Positions 43,913-54,027 of a DNA stretch of 64,000 bases are shown piece by piece (the first letter of the stretch is position 1; each line of letters starts with the position of its first letter). Both the position numbers and the translations under genes were made by a program. Under the pieces are notes generated by a model, which saw nothing but the letters and a program-made list of their open reading frames with translations, made no database searches and had not been told where the DNA came from. The DNA is from Corynebacterium tuberculostearicum SK141 (lineage in GTDB: Bacteria; Actinomycetota; Actinomycetes; Mycobacteriales; Mycobacteriaceae). The DNA lies in the NCBI RefSeq assembly GCF_000175635.1, contig NZ_ACVP01000025.1:20633-84632 (forward strand), read 5' to 3'.

Positions 43913-45745
43913 TTACTTAGTAACAGGCGCCCACTCCGGGCCAGTCTCGCCCAGCTCTGGGTCAAGCTTAGAGATGAGCGGCTTCGGCTTGGCCAAGGCG
44001 GTGCCCGGCTCTACCTGGATGCGCTCCCACTTTGCCTGCTGCTGGGTGTAGTCACCCATGATGACCGGATACTCGTGGCCCTCTGGCGGCAAGCCAGCAC
44101 CGACGAGCTCTACCGGGATATCATCCTTGACATCATGGACCTCCGGCTGGGCCGCCCACACGCCCTCGCGGCCCAAGGTTTCATGGACCTTCTGCGCGGT
44201 AAACGGCAGGTACGGCGTGAGCATGACATTGCAGTCAGAGACCACCTGAAGAGCAGTCCACAGCACGGTAGCTAGGCGCTCGCGCTGGGTCTCATCCTTG
44301 GCCAACTTCCATGGCTCTTGGTCTGCAATATAAGCGTTGGCTTCGCCGACGACGTGCATGATAGCGGTAATCGCCTGCTTGAACTTGGACTGTTCCAGCA
44401 AAGAACCGGCGGTCTCGAAGGTCTCTTCCGCCAGCTGCAGGATTTCCTTATCCTTTTCTTCCAGCGCTGCTGGTGCTGGAACCTCACCGAAGTTCTTAAA
44501 CGCCATAGAAACGGTGCGGTTGACCAGGTTGCCCCAGCCATTGGCCAGCTCATTATTGATACGGCGGACAAACTCATCCCAGGTAAAGTCCGTGTCGTTA
44601 TTCTCCGGACCGGCCACGGCGATGAAGTAGCGCAGGGCATCTGGGCCAAACTCCGCCAAGAAATCCTTGACATAGATGACAACGCCCTTGGAGGAGGAGA
44701 ACTTGGAGCCAGACATGGTCAAGTACTCAGAGGAGACGATTTCCGTTGGCAAATTCAGCTCGCCGTACTGGTGAAGCTCACCGCCCTTGTTGCCCTTGCC
44801 GGCATAGCCCAAGAGCTCGGCCGGCCAGATCTGGGAGTGGAAGGTGATATTGTCCTTGCCCTGGAAGTAATAGTGGCGGGCCTCCGGGTTCTGCCAGAAG
44901 TCCTTCCACGCCTCCGGCTGGCCGGTGCGGTATGCCCACTCGATGGAGGAAGACAGGTAACCGATGACCGCATCGAACCACACGTAGAGCTTCTTGGCGT
45001 TATTGTCCTGCCAGCCCTCAACTGGGATTGGAATGCCCCAGTCAATATCGCGCGTCATGGTGCGCGGGCGCATATCCTCCAGCAAGTTCAGGGAGAACTT
45101 TAAGACGTTCGGGCGCCAGTCCTCACGGGTGGACAGCCATTTTTGCAGCTCGTCCTTGATGGAGGGCAGATCCAGCAGGAAGTGCTCGGTTTCAATGAAC
45201 TTTGGGGTCTCGCCGTTGATCTTGGATACGGGGTTGATCAGGTCCACCGGGTCGAGCTGGTTGCCACACTCATCGCACTGGTCACCGCGGGCGCCATCCG
45301 CGCCGCAGATAGGACAGGTGCCCTCAATATAGCGGTCCGGCAGGGTGCGTCCGGTAGACGGAGAAATAGCGCCCTGGGTGGTCTCTTTGAGCATGTAGCC
45401 ATTGGCATACAGGCCCTTGAAGAGTTCCTGTACCACGGAGTAGTGGTTACGGGTGGTGGTACGAGTAAAGAGATCGTAGGACAGGCCGAGGTTGGCTAGG
45501 TCAGTGACGATCTGGCGGTTGTAGCGGTCTGCGAGCTCGCGAACGGACACGCCTTCTTTGTCCGCTTGAACCAATAGCGGAGTGCCGTGCTCGTCCGTAC
45601 CGGAGACCATGAGTACGTTGCGGCCACGCATTCGCTGGAAACGTGCAAAGACGTCAGAAGGAACACCGAAGCCGGCCACATGACCGATGTGGCGCGGGCC
45701 GTTGGCATAGGGCCAAGCAACATTTACTACTACAGACTCAGTCAT
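43913..45745 (-). CDS. metG: Methionyl-tRNA synthetase
   Basis: A 610-residue class I synthetase. The HIGH motif is [12 protein letters not shown], and the KMSKS equivalent is [11 protein letters not shown] four-Cys zinc knuckle appears as [18 protein letters not shown]. The anticodon-binding helical domain ends the protein; there is no C-terminal tRNA-binding (EMAP) extension. ATG 45745 is chosen because TACAGT lies 7 nt before it and the Rossmann core begins at once. Confidence 0.97.
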   Translation of the reverse strand: MTESVVVNVAWPYANGPRHIGHVAGFGVPSDVFARFQRMRGRNVLMVSGTDEHGTPLLVQADKEGVSVRELADRYNRQIVTDLANLGLSYDLFTRTTTRNHYSVVQELFKGLYANGYMLKETTQGAISPSTGRTLPDRYIEGTCPICGADGARGDQCDECGNQLDPVDLINPVSKINGETPKFIETEHFLLDLPSIKDELQKWLSTREDWRPNVLKFSLNLLEDMRPRTMTRDIDWGIPIPVEGWQDNNAKKLYVWFDAVIGYLSSSIEWAYRTGQPEAWKDFWQNPEARHYYFQGKDNITFHSQIWPAELLGYAGKGNKGGELHQYGELNLPTEIVSSEYLTMSGSKFSSSKGVVIYVKDFLAEFGPDALRYFIAVAGPENNDTDFTWDEFVRRINNELANGWGNLVNRTVSMAFKNFGEVPAPAALEEKDKEILQLAEETFETAGSLLEQSKFKQAITAIMHVVGEANAYIADQEPWKLAKDETQRERLATVLWTALQVVSDCNVMLTPYLPFTAQKVHETLGREGVWAAQPEVHDVKDDIPVELVGAGLPPEGHEYPVIMGDYTQQQAKWERIQVEPGTALAKPKPLISKLDPELGETGPEWAPVTK

Positions 45746-45829
45746 GGGTTCTACTGTATCGAAGCCAGCTCGTGCCCACACGATTAGGGCAGACATTTAC
45801 TCCGCAGGTGAACCGCAATTTCAGAACAA

Positions 45830-45871
45830 AGCGCCCACCGCTTCCCCACTGCTGAGGAAACGATGGGCGCT
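45830..45871 (-). terminator. Hairpin after the BCCT carrier gene
   Basis: An 11-bp stem AGCGCCCACCG/CGATGGGCGCT with one G-U pair and an inner TTCC/GGAA pairing lies 27 nt past the BCCT stop. The minus-strand T-run is short (TTTG), so termination is likely but not strong. Confidence 0.55.
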
Positions 45872-45897
45872 ATGAAAGCAACCGTGAAGGGCGCTAG

Positions 45898-47754
45898 CTA
45901 CTTGCGCTTCATCGGGTGCTTGAGACGCTCGTTGCGGCGCTTCTTGAGTACCTGCGTGCGCTGGTACTCGCGGTGCAGGCGGCGCTCGCGGGCCATCTTG
46001 CGCTGGAACTGCTGTGCCTCGCGGTACTCGAGGTAAATAACATCCTCGCTCAGCGCCTTGTAGATGGCGAACATCAGGCCAACGACGATGAACAGGAATG
46101 GCAGTGCGGCAACGATGGTGACGTTCTGCAGGTTAGACAGTGCGTCCTCATTAGCCAGAAGCAGGGTCAGGCCTACCAAGGCAGTCAGTGCACCCCACGC
46201 CGCGGAGAGCCACGGCTTAGCGGTAGAAGCACCATTTTGGGACATGGAGCCCATCACCGTGGATGCGGAGTCCGCAGAGGTGACGAAGAAGGTAGCCAGA
46301 AGGACCGCTGCAACAATACCGGCAACGAAGCCGCCCGGCATGGACTGCAGGAGGTTGAACAGCTCCTCCTCAGCAGACTCACCGGTGATGGATTCGCCGT
46401 TTTGCTCCATATGAATAGCGGTACCGCCGAAGATAGCGAACCACAGGGTGGATACGCCGGCTGGGATAAGCAGGACACCCAGGCAGAACTCGCGGACGGA
46501 ACGACCGCGGGAGATGCGTGCCAGGAACATGCCCACGAATGGGGACCAGGAAACCCACCATGCCCAGTAGAAGATGGTGTAGCCGGACAGCCACTCACCG
46601 GCGGCGCCGTTTTCGGACTCGGCCGTGCGGCCAATCATCTCGGTGAAGTAGTTGAGGTAGTTACCGATGGAGCCAGGAATCTGGTTGAGGATGGTAACGG
46701 TCGGACCCAAGATGAACACGAAGATGGCCAGCACTGCGGCGAGGACCATGTTTGCGTTGGAAATGTACTGAATGCCCTTGCCCACGCCGGACATCGCAGA
46801 CAGGAGGAATGCGAGGGTAAGGACCAGAACGATGCCAATAACCACGGAATTGGTGGGGTTATCGATGATCCCGGATGCCTTCAAGCCGGCCTGAATCTGC
46901 AGGGCACCCAGGCCCAGGGAGCAGGCGGTACCGAAGACGGTGGCGAAGATGGACAGGACATCGATGAACTTGCCCACCGCACCATTGGCGTTACGCTCAC
47001 CGATAAGCGGCACGAAGGCCTGGCTTAATAGCTGCTTGCGGCCAATGCGGAAGGTGGAGTACGCGATGGCCAAGCCAACGATGGCGTAGACCGCCCAGGG
47101 ATGCAGCGTCCAGTGGAACATGGCATAGGCCATGGACGAACCCACGTTGCCAGTGCCCTGGCCTGGGGTGCCGTCACGGTAGTTAGCCAGCGGCTCGGAA
47201 GCGCCGTAGAACATCAGGCCAATGCCCATACCGGCGGCGAACATCATGGCAATCCACGATGGCGTGGAAAATTCCGGCTCCTCATTGATGTGGCCCAACT
47301 TGATGGAGCCGAACTTGGAGGCGGCAATAAAGACAACGAACACCACGAAGACGGTGCCGAAGAGGATATAGGCCCAACCGAAGTTGTCTACGACCCAGGT
47401 CAGGGCCGAAGAGGAGAAGTTGGCAAAGTTGTCTGGGGCGGCCAAGCCCCACACAACGATCGCGGCAATCAGCACGCCGGCGATGCCCACGATGGACCAA
47501 TCGATAGGCATATTGTCACGATCGGCCGCGATTTCCACCTCAGGATCGTCATAGCGCTCCGGGTGGAAACCATCGGAGTGAATCATATCCTGAAGCTGGC
47601 CGGTGGCAGATTGTGCGTCCAGCTGTTCGTCTACAGTCTGATAATTCTCAATAGGCTGCCCGCTCGAAGAAGCAGAGGCCGGCTGCGCCTGAGCGCCGAC
47701 CGGTTCCTTTCCTTCTTCTGGCACGCCTGTGCCCATGTTTTCCGAGTTTGTCAT
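45898..47754 (-). CDS. BCCT family transporter (betaine/ectoine uptake type)
   Basis: A 618-residue Na+-coupled carrier. An acidic N-terminal tail of about 75 residues precedes twelve helices. The Gly-rich loop [17 protein letters not shown] and the aromatic box [22 protein letters not shown] are the BCCT signatures. The last 45 residues are Arg/Lys-rich ([20 protein letters not shown]), resembling the osmosensing C-terminal helix of BetP. Uptake of glycine betaine, proline or ectoine under salt stress is inferred; the closest paralogue (BetP, EctP, LcoP) is not resolved. Confidence 0.92.
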   Translation of the reverse strand: MTNSENMGTGVPEEGKEPVGAQAQPASASSSGQPIENYQTVDEQLDAQSATGQLQDMIHSDGFHPERYDDPEVEIAADRDNMPIDWSIVGIAGVLIAAIVVWGLAAPDNFANFSSSALTWVVDNFGWAYILFGTVFVVFVVFIAASKFGSIKLGHINEEPEFSTPSWIAMMFAAGMGIGLMFYGASEPLANYRDGTPGQGTGNVGSSMAYAMFHWTLHPWAVYAIVGLAIAYSTFRIGRKQLLSQAFVPLIGERNANGAVGKFIDVLSIFATVFGTACSLGLGALQIQAGLKASGIIDNPTNSVVIGIVLVLTLAFLLSAMSGVGKGIQYISNANMVLAAVLAIFVFILGPTVTILNQIPGSIGNYLNYFTEMIGRTAESENGAAGEWLSGYTIFYWAWWVSWSPFVGMFLARISRGRSVREFCLGVLLIPAGVSTLWFAIFGGTAIHMEQNGESITGESAEEELFNLLQSMPGGFVAGIVAAVLLATFFVTSADSASTVMGSMSQNGASTAKPWLSAAWGALTALVGLTLLLANEDALSNLQNVTIVAALPFLFIVVGLMFAIYKALSEDVIYLEYREAQQFQRKMARERRLHREYQRTQVLKKRRNERLKHPMKRK

Positions 47755-48000
47755 GAGCTATACAGTGGTGCGGAACTACTCAATTATCAAACGAAGCACG
47801 TAGAAACTTCGCTGCTCAACGCCGTTTCCCAGGGATTTTCCACGATAATTTAAAAGGTTTTTACGCTTCATTTCCCCATGTAAATACCGCTTTAAGCCGC
47901 CTACACGCCCGAGCACTATAACAATTCAATTACAAAGCCCCGTTAGTGAAACCGTCTAGGAACGATGCGGGGTGTGACGTAATCGAAACGACCGGTGAGG
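47755..48000. other. Intergenic region before the BCCT gene
   Basis: These 246 nt separate the BCCT start from the end of rsmI, both on the minus strand. The part near the BCCT start is A/T-rich with TTGATA and TATAGC elements that could serve a stress-controlled promoter; their spacing is poor. I see no ORF, RNA gene or strong hairpin. Confidence 0.4.
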
Positions 48001-48855
48001 CTAGGCCTTGCGTGCGTCCAAGGCGGCGTCGTAAAGCTCGCGGTTGGAAACCTCAGTACCTTTGGCTACCTGCTTGCACGCGTCCTTCAGCCGCATCCCC
48101 GCCTCCGCTAGCTCGAGCGCCTTGGGTACCAAGTCTGCGGCGGTAGCGGCAGCGGCCGTACCGCCCTCGATCACCACGGTGATCTCTCCCCGAGCACCGT
48201 CTACTGCCCACTCGGCAAGCTCACCTAAAGTGCCGCGGCGGATTTCCTCATAGGTCTTGGTCAGCTCCCGGCACACCGCGGCCGGGCGGTCGGCGCCGAG
48301 AATATCCGCTGCCTCGGCCAGGGTTTCGGCCACGCGGTGAGGAGATTCGAAGAAGACGATGGCTCGCTTTTCGTTGCGCAGTGACTCCAGCCACGCCTTG
48401 CGGGGACCGGGTTTGCGAGGAGGAAAGGCGTCAAAAAGGAAGTGCCCCACGCCCAGGCCCGAAAGCGCCAGGGCCGTCGGCACGGCGGAGGGGCCGGGAA
48501 AACAGGTCACGGGAATATCGCGCTCGGCTGCAGCGGACACAAGGGACAGGCCCGGATCAGAAATAATCGGCATTCCGGCATCGGTGACGACGAGGACGGT
48601 GCCAGCCGCGGCGGCGTCGATAAGCTGCTGGGCTCGGTCCTTTTCATTGTGGTCAAAATTGGACACCACTCGCCCGGAAATCTCGATCCCTAAGGCCTGG
48701 GCCAGATTGCGCACGCGCCGGGTATCTTCGGCCGCGATGACGTCCGCATGCTGCAAGGCATGCATTAAACGCGCGGAGGCATCTCCTACGTTTCCCAACG
48801 GCGTGGCGGCGAGGATTACCCCGCGCGGTAGTGGATCCAGACCTAAAACAGACAT
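48001..48855 (-). CDS. rsmI: 16S rRNA (cytidine-1402-2'-O)-methyltransferase
   Basis: A 284-residue tetrapyrrole-methylase-fold enzyme that adds a 2'-O-methyl group to C1402 in the ribosomal decoding centre. Family motifs: ATPLGNVGDASARLMHAL, AAEDTRRVRNLAQALG, VTDAGMPIISDPG, CFPGPSAVPTALALSG and FFESPHRVAETL. Divergent from pmt, a pair conserved in actinobacteria. Confidence 0.95.
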   Translation of the reverse strand: MSVLGLDPLPRGVILAATPLGNVGDASARLMHALQHADVIAAEDTRRVRNLAQALGIEISGRVVSNFDHNEKDRAQQLIDAAAAGTVLVVTDAGMPIISDPGLSLVSAAAERDIPVTCFPGPSAVPTALALSGLGVGHFLFDAFPPRKPGPRKAWLESLRNEKRAIVFFESPHRVAETLAEAADILGADRPAAVCRELTKTYEEIRRGTLGELAEWAVDGARGEITVVIEGGTAAAATAADLVPKALELAEAGMRLKDACKQVAKGTEVSNRELYDAALDARKA

Positions 48856-48918
48856 GCCTCTAGCATTCCATACTCTCTAATGCGCGGTTGCGCTACGTTG
48901 TCGCCTAGACTCAACCAA

Positions 48919-50499
48919 GTGACTATTGCTACCGCTGCCCCATCGCGCCCCACGCACGACACCGTGGCTCCGCCAGCACCCCGCGCCTATCAGTGGGGCA
49001 AGGCTGACTGGATAAGCACTAGCGTCGTCGGCGTCCTTGCGCTCATTACCCGTTTTGTCGGACTTACTGCGCCCGTTTCCAAGGGCACGCCCGTCTTTGA
49101 TGAAAAGCACTATGTTCCCCAAGCCTGGGACATGGTGCGAAGCTGGGATAACCTTTTTATCGGCGGCATTGAAACCAACCCCGGCTACGGGCTGGTGGTT
49201 CACCCACCGCTGGGCAAGCAGATCGTGGCACTTGCCGAATGGGTCTTTGGTTATTCCCCAATGGGCTGGCGTTTTATGACGGCGCTTTTCGGAGCAGCCA
49301 CCGTGCTCTTGACGATGTCCCTGGCCCGCCGGGTCTCCTTATCCTGGCAGGTAGCAACCCTAGCCGGCCTCATCGCCGTATTTGATGGCGTGCTCTTGGT
49401 CTCCTCCAAGTTCGGCATGCTGGATATCTTCCAAGTCTTTTTCGTGGTAGCCGCCGCCTGGGCGCTCGCCCGCGATCACAATCAGATGCGCGAGCGCCTC
49501 CACAACGCATTTGTGAAGGACCGGATGGGCTCTTCCGCTTTTGGCCCGCGCTTTGGATTCCGCTGGTGGCGCCTCCTCGCAGGTGTTTGCCTTGGACTTT
49601 CCCTGGGCGTGAAGTGGTCCGGCCTGTACTTCATTATGTTCTTTGGCCTGATGTCCGTCTTTAGCGACCTTGCCCTGCGCAAGCGCTATGGGGTACGCCG
49701 CTATATCCTCGGCACCCTGGTGCGCGATACCCCTGCTGCCCTGGCCTCCCTCGTGCTCGTGCCGGTACTGCTCTACGCCTGGACCTGGCGGGCTTGGTTT
49801 GCCTCCGAAACCGCCGTATACCGCCATGCCAAGGTGGATGGCACCATCGAGGATGGATCGTGGCTGCTGAACCTGCCCGATTCCTTGGCCGGCTGGTTCT
49901 ACTACCACTCCTCTGTCTTGGAATTCCATGCCAGCCTAACCTCCTCCGGCGGCCATCATCACCCGTGGGATTCCAAGCCCTGGGCCTGGCTCGTTGCCGC
50001 CCGCCCCATCTTGTACTACTCCTCCACCGACCTGCAGTGCGGTGATGGCAGTAACGAATGCCGCAAGATGCTCTACCTCTTTGGCACCCCGGCCATCTGG
50101 TGGCTAGTCATCCCGGCCGTGCTGTGGGGCCTGTGGTCGCTCATTATTCGCCGCAACCGCGCCTTCCTTATCCCCTTGGTGGGCTTTGCGGCAGGCTTCT
50201 TCCCATGGCTCGCGGCCTTCGACCGCCAGATGTACTTCTTTTACGCCACGGCTTTCATCCCCTTTGTCATCGTGCTTATCGCGTTAGCTTTAGGCCAGCT
50301 CATCGGGCATGGCAGGCCTGTGCGGTGGGGATGGCTGAAGAGCTTGGCCGGCGGCCCCGTACGTTGGGGTACCATCGCCGCCGTGTTCTACCTAGCCCTA
50401 GTAGTGGCGATGTTCTTCTACTTCTCCCCCATTTTGTACGGCTACAAGATTCCAGATTCCTGGTACCACTCCATGATGTGGCTGCCGAGCTGGACCTAA
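48919..50499 (+). CDS. pmt: Polyprenyl-phosphate-mannose protein mannosyltransferase
   Basis: A 526-residue GT39 membrane enzyme with about ten or eleven helices that O-mannosylates exported proteins. The catalytic Asp-Glu is in TPVFDEKHYVPQAWDM in the first outside loop. Other family marks are NPGYGLVVHPPLGKQ, GVKWSGLYFIMFF and SSGGHHHPWDSKPWAW. GTG 48919 is preferred: TAGACT at 48906-48911 lies exactly 7 nt before it, pointing to a leaderless message; an ATG at 48880 would add 13 residues. Synteny with rsmI supports the call. Confidence 0.95.
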   Translation: MTIATAAPSRPTHDTVAPPAPRAYQWGKADWISTSVVGVLALITRFVGLTAPVSKGTPVFDEKHYVPQAWDMVRSWDNLFIGGIETNPGYGLVVHPPLGKQIVALAEWVFGYSPMGWRFMTALFGAATVLLTMSLARRVSLSWQVATLAGLIAVFDGVLLVSSKFGMLDIFQVFFVVAAAWALARDHNQMRERLHNAFVKDRMGSSAFGPRFGFRWWRLLAGVCLGLSLGVKWSGLYFIMFFGLMSVFSDLALRKRYGVRRYILGTLVRDTPAALASLVLVPVLLYAWTWRAWFASETAVYRHAKVDGTIEDGSWLLNLPDSLAGWFYYHSSVLEFHASLTSSGGHHHPWDSKPWAWLVAARPILYYSSTDLQCGDGSNECRKMLYLFGTPAIWWLVIPAVLWGLWSLIIRRNRAFLIPLVGFAAGFFPWLAAFDRQMYFFYATAFIPFVIVLIALALGQLIGHGRPVRWGWLKSLAGGPVRWGTIAAVFYLALVVAMFFYFSPILYGYKIPDSWYHSMMWLPSWT

Positions 50500-50516
50500 C
50501 CGCAACTGAACGAAGC

Positions 50517-51218
50517 TTATTGCGGCTGCGCGTTGAGGGACTTCCACCACGCGCGCACCAGATAGCCCTTTTCTGCCGCCCAGGCCCACGCCAAGCTCAG
50601 AGTCGCCAGGGCGGTGGCGATAAGGAAATACACCTGCTCAATGGTTACGGTACCCAGCGCTATATCGCGCATGCCAAAGCCGAAGAGGAAGGCAAACATC
50701 GTGGCCGATACCGGAAGCAGTCCGGTGACCGCCGCGGGGCGCCAGGCGCTGAAGAATAAACCACAGGCCATGCCGAAGCGCACTGCCGCGCCCTCCATCA
50801 GCAGGTTGGCTCGCTCCGGATCCGCAGTAGGATCCAAAATCTTTCCTTCCGCGCCCAACGGTACGAGCCCGGAGGCGTGCACAATGAGCACCACTGCCCA
50901 GATCGCAAAGATGACCCCCATAAGAACCATGGCGGCACGCGCAACCGTGAGGTTGGCTTGGCGAGCGCTGGAGGTACGCCGCCATTCCGGCTCCACACCG
51001 GCCAAGATGACATCAGAAAGATCCGTGGGCGGCGCCATGCCGGAATCCGCAGGCTCCACAAAGCTCAATGAACGCGATAGCGCGGCCGCCTTGTCGCGGA
51101 AAGCGCGGCATTCGGTGCAGCTTTCCAGGTGGGTATCAATGACGTCCTGAGATAGATCGGAGTGCTCTCCATCCATGTGCGCGGAGATAGCCGCTTGGAC
51201 CTGGCTATGCGTCAACAT
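50517..51218 (-). CDS. Zinc-finger (anti-sigma type) membrane protein
   Basis: A 233-residue protein. Residues 1-50 form a zf-HC2 domain with the H-x3-C-x2-C motif in DTHLESCTECRAF, as in zinc-binding anti-sigma factors. Four hydrophobic segments follow (about 95-215), more than the single helix of a simple anti-sigma factor. No sigma factor gene is adjacent. ATG 51218 overlaps the end of the DoxX gene by 14 nt, so translation is coupled. A redox-sensitive regulator linked to DoxX is inferred. Confidence 0.75.
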   Translation of the reverse strand: MLTHSQVQAAISAHMDGEHSDLSQDVIDTHLESCTECRAFRDKAAALSRSLSFVEPADSGMAPPTDLSDVILAGVEPEWRRTSSARQANLTVARAAMVLMGVIFAIWAVVLIVHASGLVPLGAEGKILDPTADPERANLLMEGAAVRFGMACGLFFSAWRPAAVTGLLPVSATMFAFLFGFGMRDIALGTVTIEQVYFLIATALATLSLAWAWAAEKGYLVRAWWKSLNAQPQ

Positions 51219-51618
51219 TGCTGAGCACCCCGTCCATGCTGGCTCTGCCGGAGCCAAAAACTACGATCATCAGCAGGGATAACAGCAATACCAGTGGGTA
51301 TTCGATTCCACCATCGGCAGCAAAAAGCCCGTGGCCCAAATGCACGAAATACAGGGCACACCCCATAAGCAAAGCCAGTGCCCCGGCGACAAAGGTGGTG
51401 AGCAGACCGACAACGAGGAATGCACCACCGGCCATCTCCCCGATGGCGGCGATATAGCCGGAAAGTTGTGGCTGCGGCACCCCCAGGGCGGAAAATTGCC
51501 CCACGGTTTCATCCATGCCGGTCATAAACATCTTGTCCACGCCGTGTGCGATAAAGATTAATCCGAGGACCGCTCGAAAAATAAGCAGTGCGGCATCGCG
51601 TACGGCAGGTCTATTCAT
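51205..51618 (-). CDS. DoxX family membrane protein
   Basis: A 137-residue four-helix membrane protein of the DoxX group (LLIFRAVLGLIFIAHGVDKMF, GEMAGGAFLVVGLLT). Relatives take part in redox or thiol-stress complexes in mycobacteria (with SseA and SodA). TAATCT lies 7 nt before ATG, suggesting leaderless start. It overlaps the zinc-finger membrane protein, so they probably act together. Confidence 0.87.
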   Translation of the reverse strand: MNRPAVRDAALLIFRAVLGLIFIAHGVDKMFMTGMDETVGQFSALGVPQPQLSGYIAAIGEMAGGAFLVVGLLTTFVAGALALLMGCALYFVHLGHGLFAADGGIEYPLVLLLSLLMIVVFGSGRASMDGVLSNVDA

Positions 51619-51776
51619 GCTGAACAGATTACCCTGAACCCCTCACCCGATGCGAAGGCAATGGACTACACCCATACTCCTGGGAAATTCGCCCTTTGGC
51701 GGGGGAAGGAAAAGAACACGGCCGCGCGGGCTGTTTCAATGGGAACCACGCACAAAAGATAAAAGGAGAACACACC

Positions 51777-52493
51777 ATGAGCGAACCAACTACGCAGTCC
51801 GAAGAGCGCACCACCTTGGTCTATGACGATGATGGCCTGGGCCGCCCGCCTTGGGCGATGTCCTCGCCGATGTTGAAGGAGTATTACGACACCGAATGGG
51901 GCCTGCCCATTTTCGATGAAGCTGGACTCTACGAGCGTTTGAGCCTCGAGTCTTTCCAGTCCGGTCTGTCCTGGGCGGTGGTGCTCAAGAAGCGCGAGGC
52001 TTTCCGTGCGGCCTTTTGTAACTTCGATCCGGACAAGGTCGCCCAATTCGGCGAGGCAGACGTGGAGCGTTTGCTTGGCGACGCCTCCATTATCCGCAAC
52101 GAAACCAAAATCCGCGCAGCGATTAATAACGCCAAGGCGACCATCGCTCTGCGCGAGGAAGGCGGGCTGGCGGAGTTCATCTGGGCCTACCAGCCTCCGG
52201 AGAACCTCTACCCCACCGTGATGGAAGATATTCCGAAAAAGAGCTACGAGTCCAAGCTCATGTCCCGCGAACTCAAGAAGAAGGGCTTTCGCTTCGTTGG
52301 CCCGGTTACCTGTTTCGCACTCATGGAGGCCATCGGCATGATTGATACACACCTTATCGGCTCCCATCGCCGCGGTACCTCCGGGGTGTGGCTGGAGAGC
52401 GGCGTGCCGAATTATGGCCTAGCGCAGGAATACAACGCGCTCGCGAACTCGCAGACCGCGAGCGCCGACGAGCTTCACGGTGCTGCTAGCTAG
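51777..52493 (+). CDS. tag: DNA-3-methyladenine glycosylase I homologue lacking most zinc ligands
   Basis: A 238-residue Tag-family protein. The fold is clear: YYDTEWGLPIFDEAGLYERL, SLESFQSGLSWAVVLKKRE with the catalytic-site Glu, IIRNETKIRAAINNAKA and KKKGFRFVGPVTCFALMEA. In E. coli Tag a zinc snap joins Cys4, His17, His175 and Cys179. Here the aligned positions read Pro (RPPWAM), Tyr (YYDTEWG), His (DTHLIG) and Ser (GSHRR), so three of four ligands are absent. AAGGAG precedes ATG 51777 by 9 nt. The last 30 residues go beyond the family domain. Confidence 0.88.
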   Translation: MSEPTTQSEERTTLVYDDDGLGRPPWAMSSPMLKEYYDTEWGLPIFDEAGLYERLSLESFQSGLSWAVVLKKREAFRAAFCNFDPDKVAQFGEADVERLLGDASIIRNETKIRAAINNAKATIALREEGGLAEFIWAYQPPENLYPTVMEDIPKKSYESKLMSRELKKKGFRFVGPVTCFALMEAIGMIDTHLIGSHRRGTSGVWLESGVPNYGLAQEYNALANSQTASADELHGAAS

Positions 52494-52507
52494 GCCGCCA
52501 CATGCGC

Positions 52508-53884
52508 TTATCCAGCGCGGCGGGCCGCTAGGTCATCGCGACGGCCATAACCATCGGGCCCGGCGTGCGGGCCGTCAAAGTCGCCGTCCTCACCATCGCT
52601 ATAGCTCAGCGGAAGGTGCACGAAGTCCGGGCTCTCATCGTCGATTTCCACAACCACGGCGCCTGGGCGGCGCAGATTGCGCGGAATCTTTAGCTCTTCG
52701 TCCTCGGCGTTGCGCACGCCCAAACGGGCGCGGCGCAGGTGGCGCACGCGGCGGCGCATTAGTGCCTGTTCCTGGCGTACCTGAGAGCGAAGGGCGATCA
52801 AGTAGGTCACGGTGAGCACGCCGGCGACGGCAGCCAACCACCAGGTCCAGCCACCGACCACGATTCCTAGGGCTACCGTGAGTACCACGGCCACGGCTAG
52901 CCCCAGCAGGGTACGCTGACGGCGCTGGTAGCGCGTTGCAGACTTTTCCTTTTCTGCTACCGGGTCCCAGCCACCGCGGCCCAAGCGACGCTGGGCGAAC
53001 TCGACCTCGTCCTCGGACAAGTCGGTATCCATGCCGGTTTCGTCTGCTTCCGCGGCCGCGGCTTCGTTCTCGGAGCCCTCGGCCTCGTCTACCTCGTCCG
53101 CGCTGGCAGGATCTACGGAGTCATCCTCATCGACCTCGGCCTTGTCAACGGCCCCCGGATACATGAGGTCTACCGGTGAGGTATAGGTTTCGTCGTAGGC
53201 ATAGGCATCGTTCGCCACGCTAGAGACTGCCGGGGCACTAAATACCTCAGCCTCGGACGCAGCAACATCGGAGGCATTGTCCTTAGTGGCCTCGTCCGCG
53301 GCGTCGTCCTCGTCCTCCAGGAGCACGTCATCGACATCGTCCGCCTCTGCGGTGTTGGCTTCCTTGTCCGCATCAGCCTGCTGGGAGGCAGGAACCGCAG
53401 CTGCCTGTGGCTCGACTGCAGACTCGCTTTCTTCTGCAACCGCTTCTTCCACCAATTCGCCGTCGATGGTTTCTGCCCGCTCCGTGGAATCTTCACCAGC
53501 GGTGGAGGCGGAAGCGCCGGTAAACGCTCGGCTACCGCTGCCGAAGGGCTGGGACTTGGCCCGGCGTGCGGCACCGGCAATCGTTACGGAGCGCGACGAG
53601 GACTTGGTGGCCTCGGTATCGGATTCACTGTCGGCAGCGTCTGCAGCCTCGACGACTTCATAGTCCGCCTCGTCCTCATCGTCGCGGCGGTGGACATCGC
53701 CGGCACGCAGGCGCGGACGACGCCGGCCGGCGACCTTGCCGGAATCTCCTTCAAAGAGGACCCGGGTATCTTCAAAGGCCTCACCGGTATGGCTCATTGG
53801 GCGGTTATTCCTACCCAATAGCCACGGTGCGAGCACGAAGAGCCACACCACGATGATCGCGATAATCGGCACAGCTGTCGACAC
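52508..53884 (-). CDS. glpR: Divisome membrane receptor GlpR (SepX)
   Basis: A 458-residue membrane protein. A helix at residues 3-23 is followed by about 290 residues that are mostly Asp, Glu, Ala and Ser (for example DDVDDVLLEDEDDAADEA), then two close helices near residues 335-375 and a basic RRRVRHLRRARLG segment. Position and architecture match GlpR, the membrane partner of the gephyrin-like Glp in corynebacteria, and SepX of Streptomyces, which organise the division site. GTG 53884 has GAAGG 8 nt upstream. Glp lies two genes upstream on the same strand. Confidence 0.85.
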   Translation of the reverse strand: MSTAVPIIAIIVVWLFVLAPWLLGRNNRPMSHTGEAFEDTRVLFEGDSGKVAGRRRPRLRAGDVHRRDDEDEADYEVVEAADAADSESDTEATKSSSRSVTIAGAARRAKSQPFGSGSRAFTGASASTAGEDSTERAETIDGELVEEAVAEESESAVEPQAAAVPASQQADADKEANTAEADDVDDVLLEDEDDAADEATKDNASDVAASEAEVFSAPAVSSVANDAYAYDETYTSPVDLMYPGAVDKAEVDEDDSVDPASADEVDEAEGSENEAAAAEADETGMDTDLSEDEVEFAQRRLGRGGWDPVAEKEKSATRYQRRQRTLLGLAVAVVLTVALGIVVGGWTWWLAAVAGVLTVTYLIALRSQVRQEQALMRRRVRHLRRARLGVRNAEDEELKIPRNLRRPGAVVVEIDDESPDFVHLPLSYSDGEDGDFDGPHAGPDGYGRRDDLAARRAG

Positions 53885-54027
53885 GAAAAGGACCTTCCCC
53901 TTGAATACAGATGATTACTCCACCTTAAACGGTGAAACCGCACCGTAGCACCCCAAATTCGCGCAAATTACAATGTTGTGACTTATGTGAAAAATGAGGT
54001 CGGGTTCCCAGCTAATAGGACGCTATT

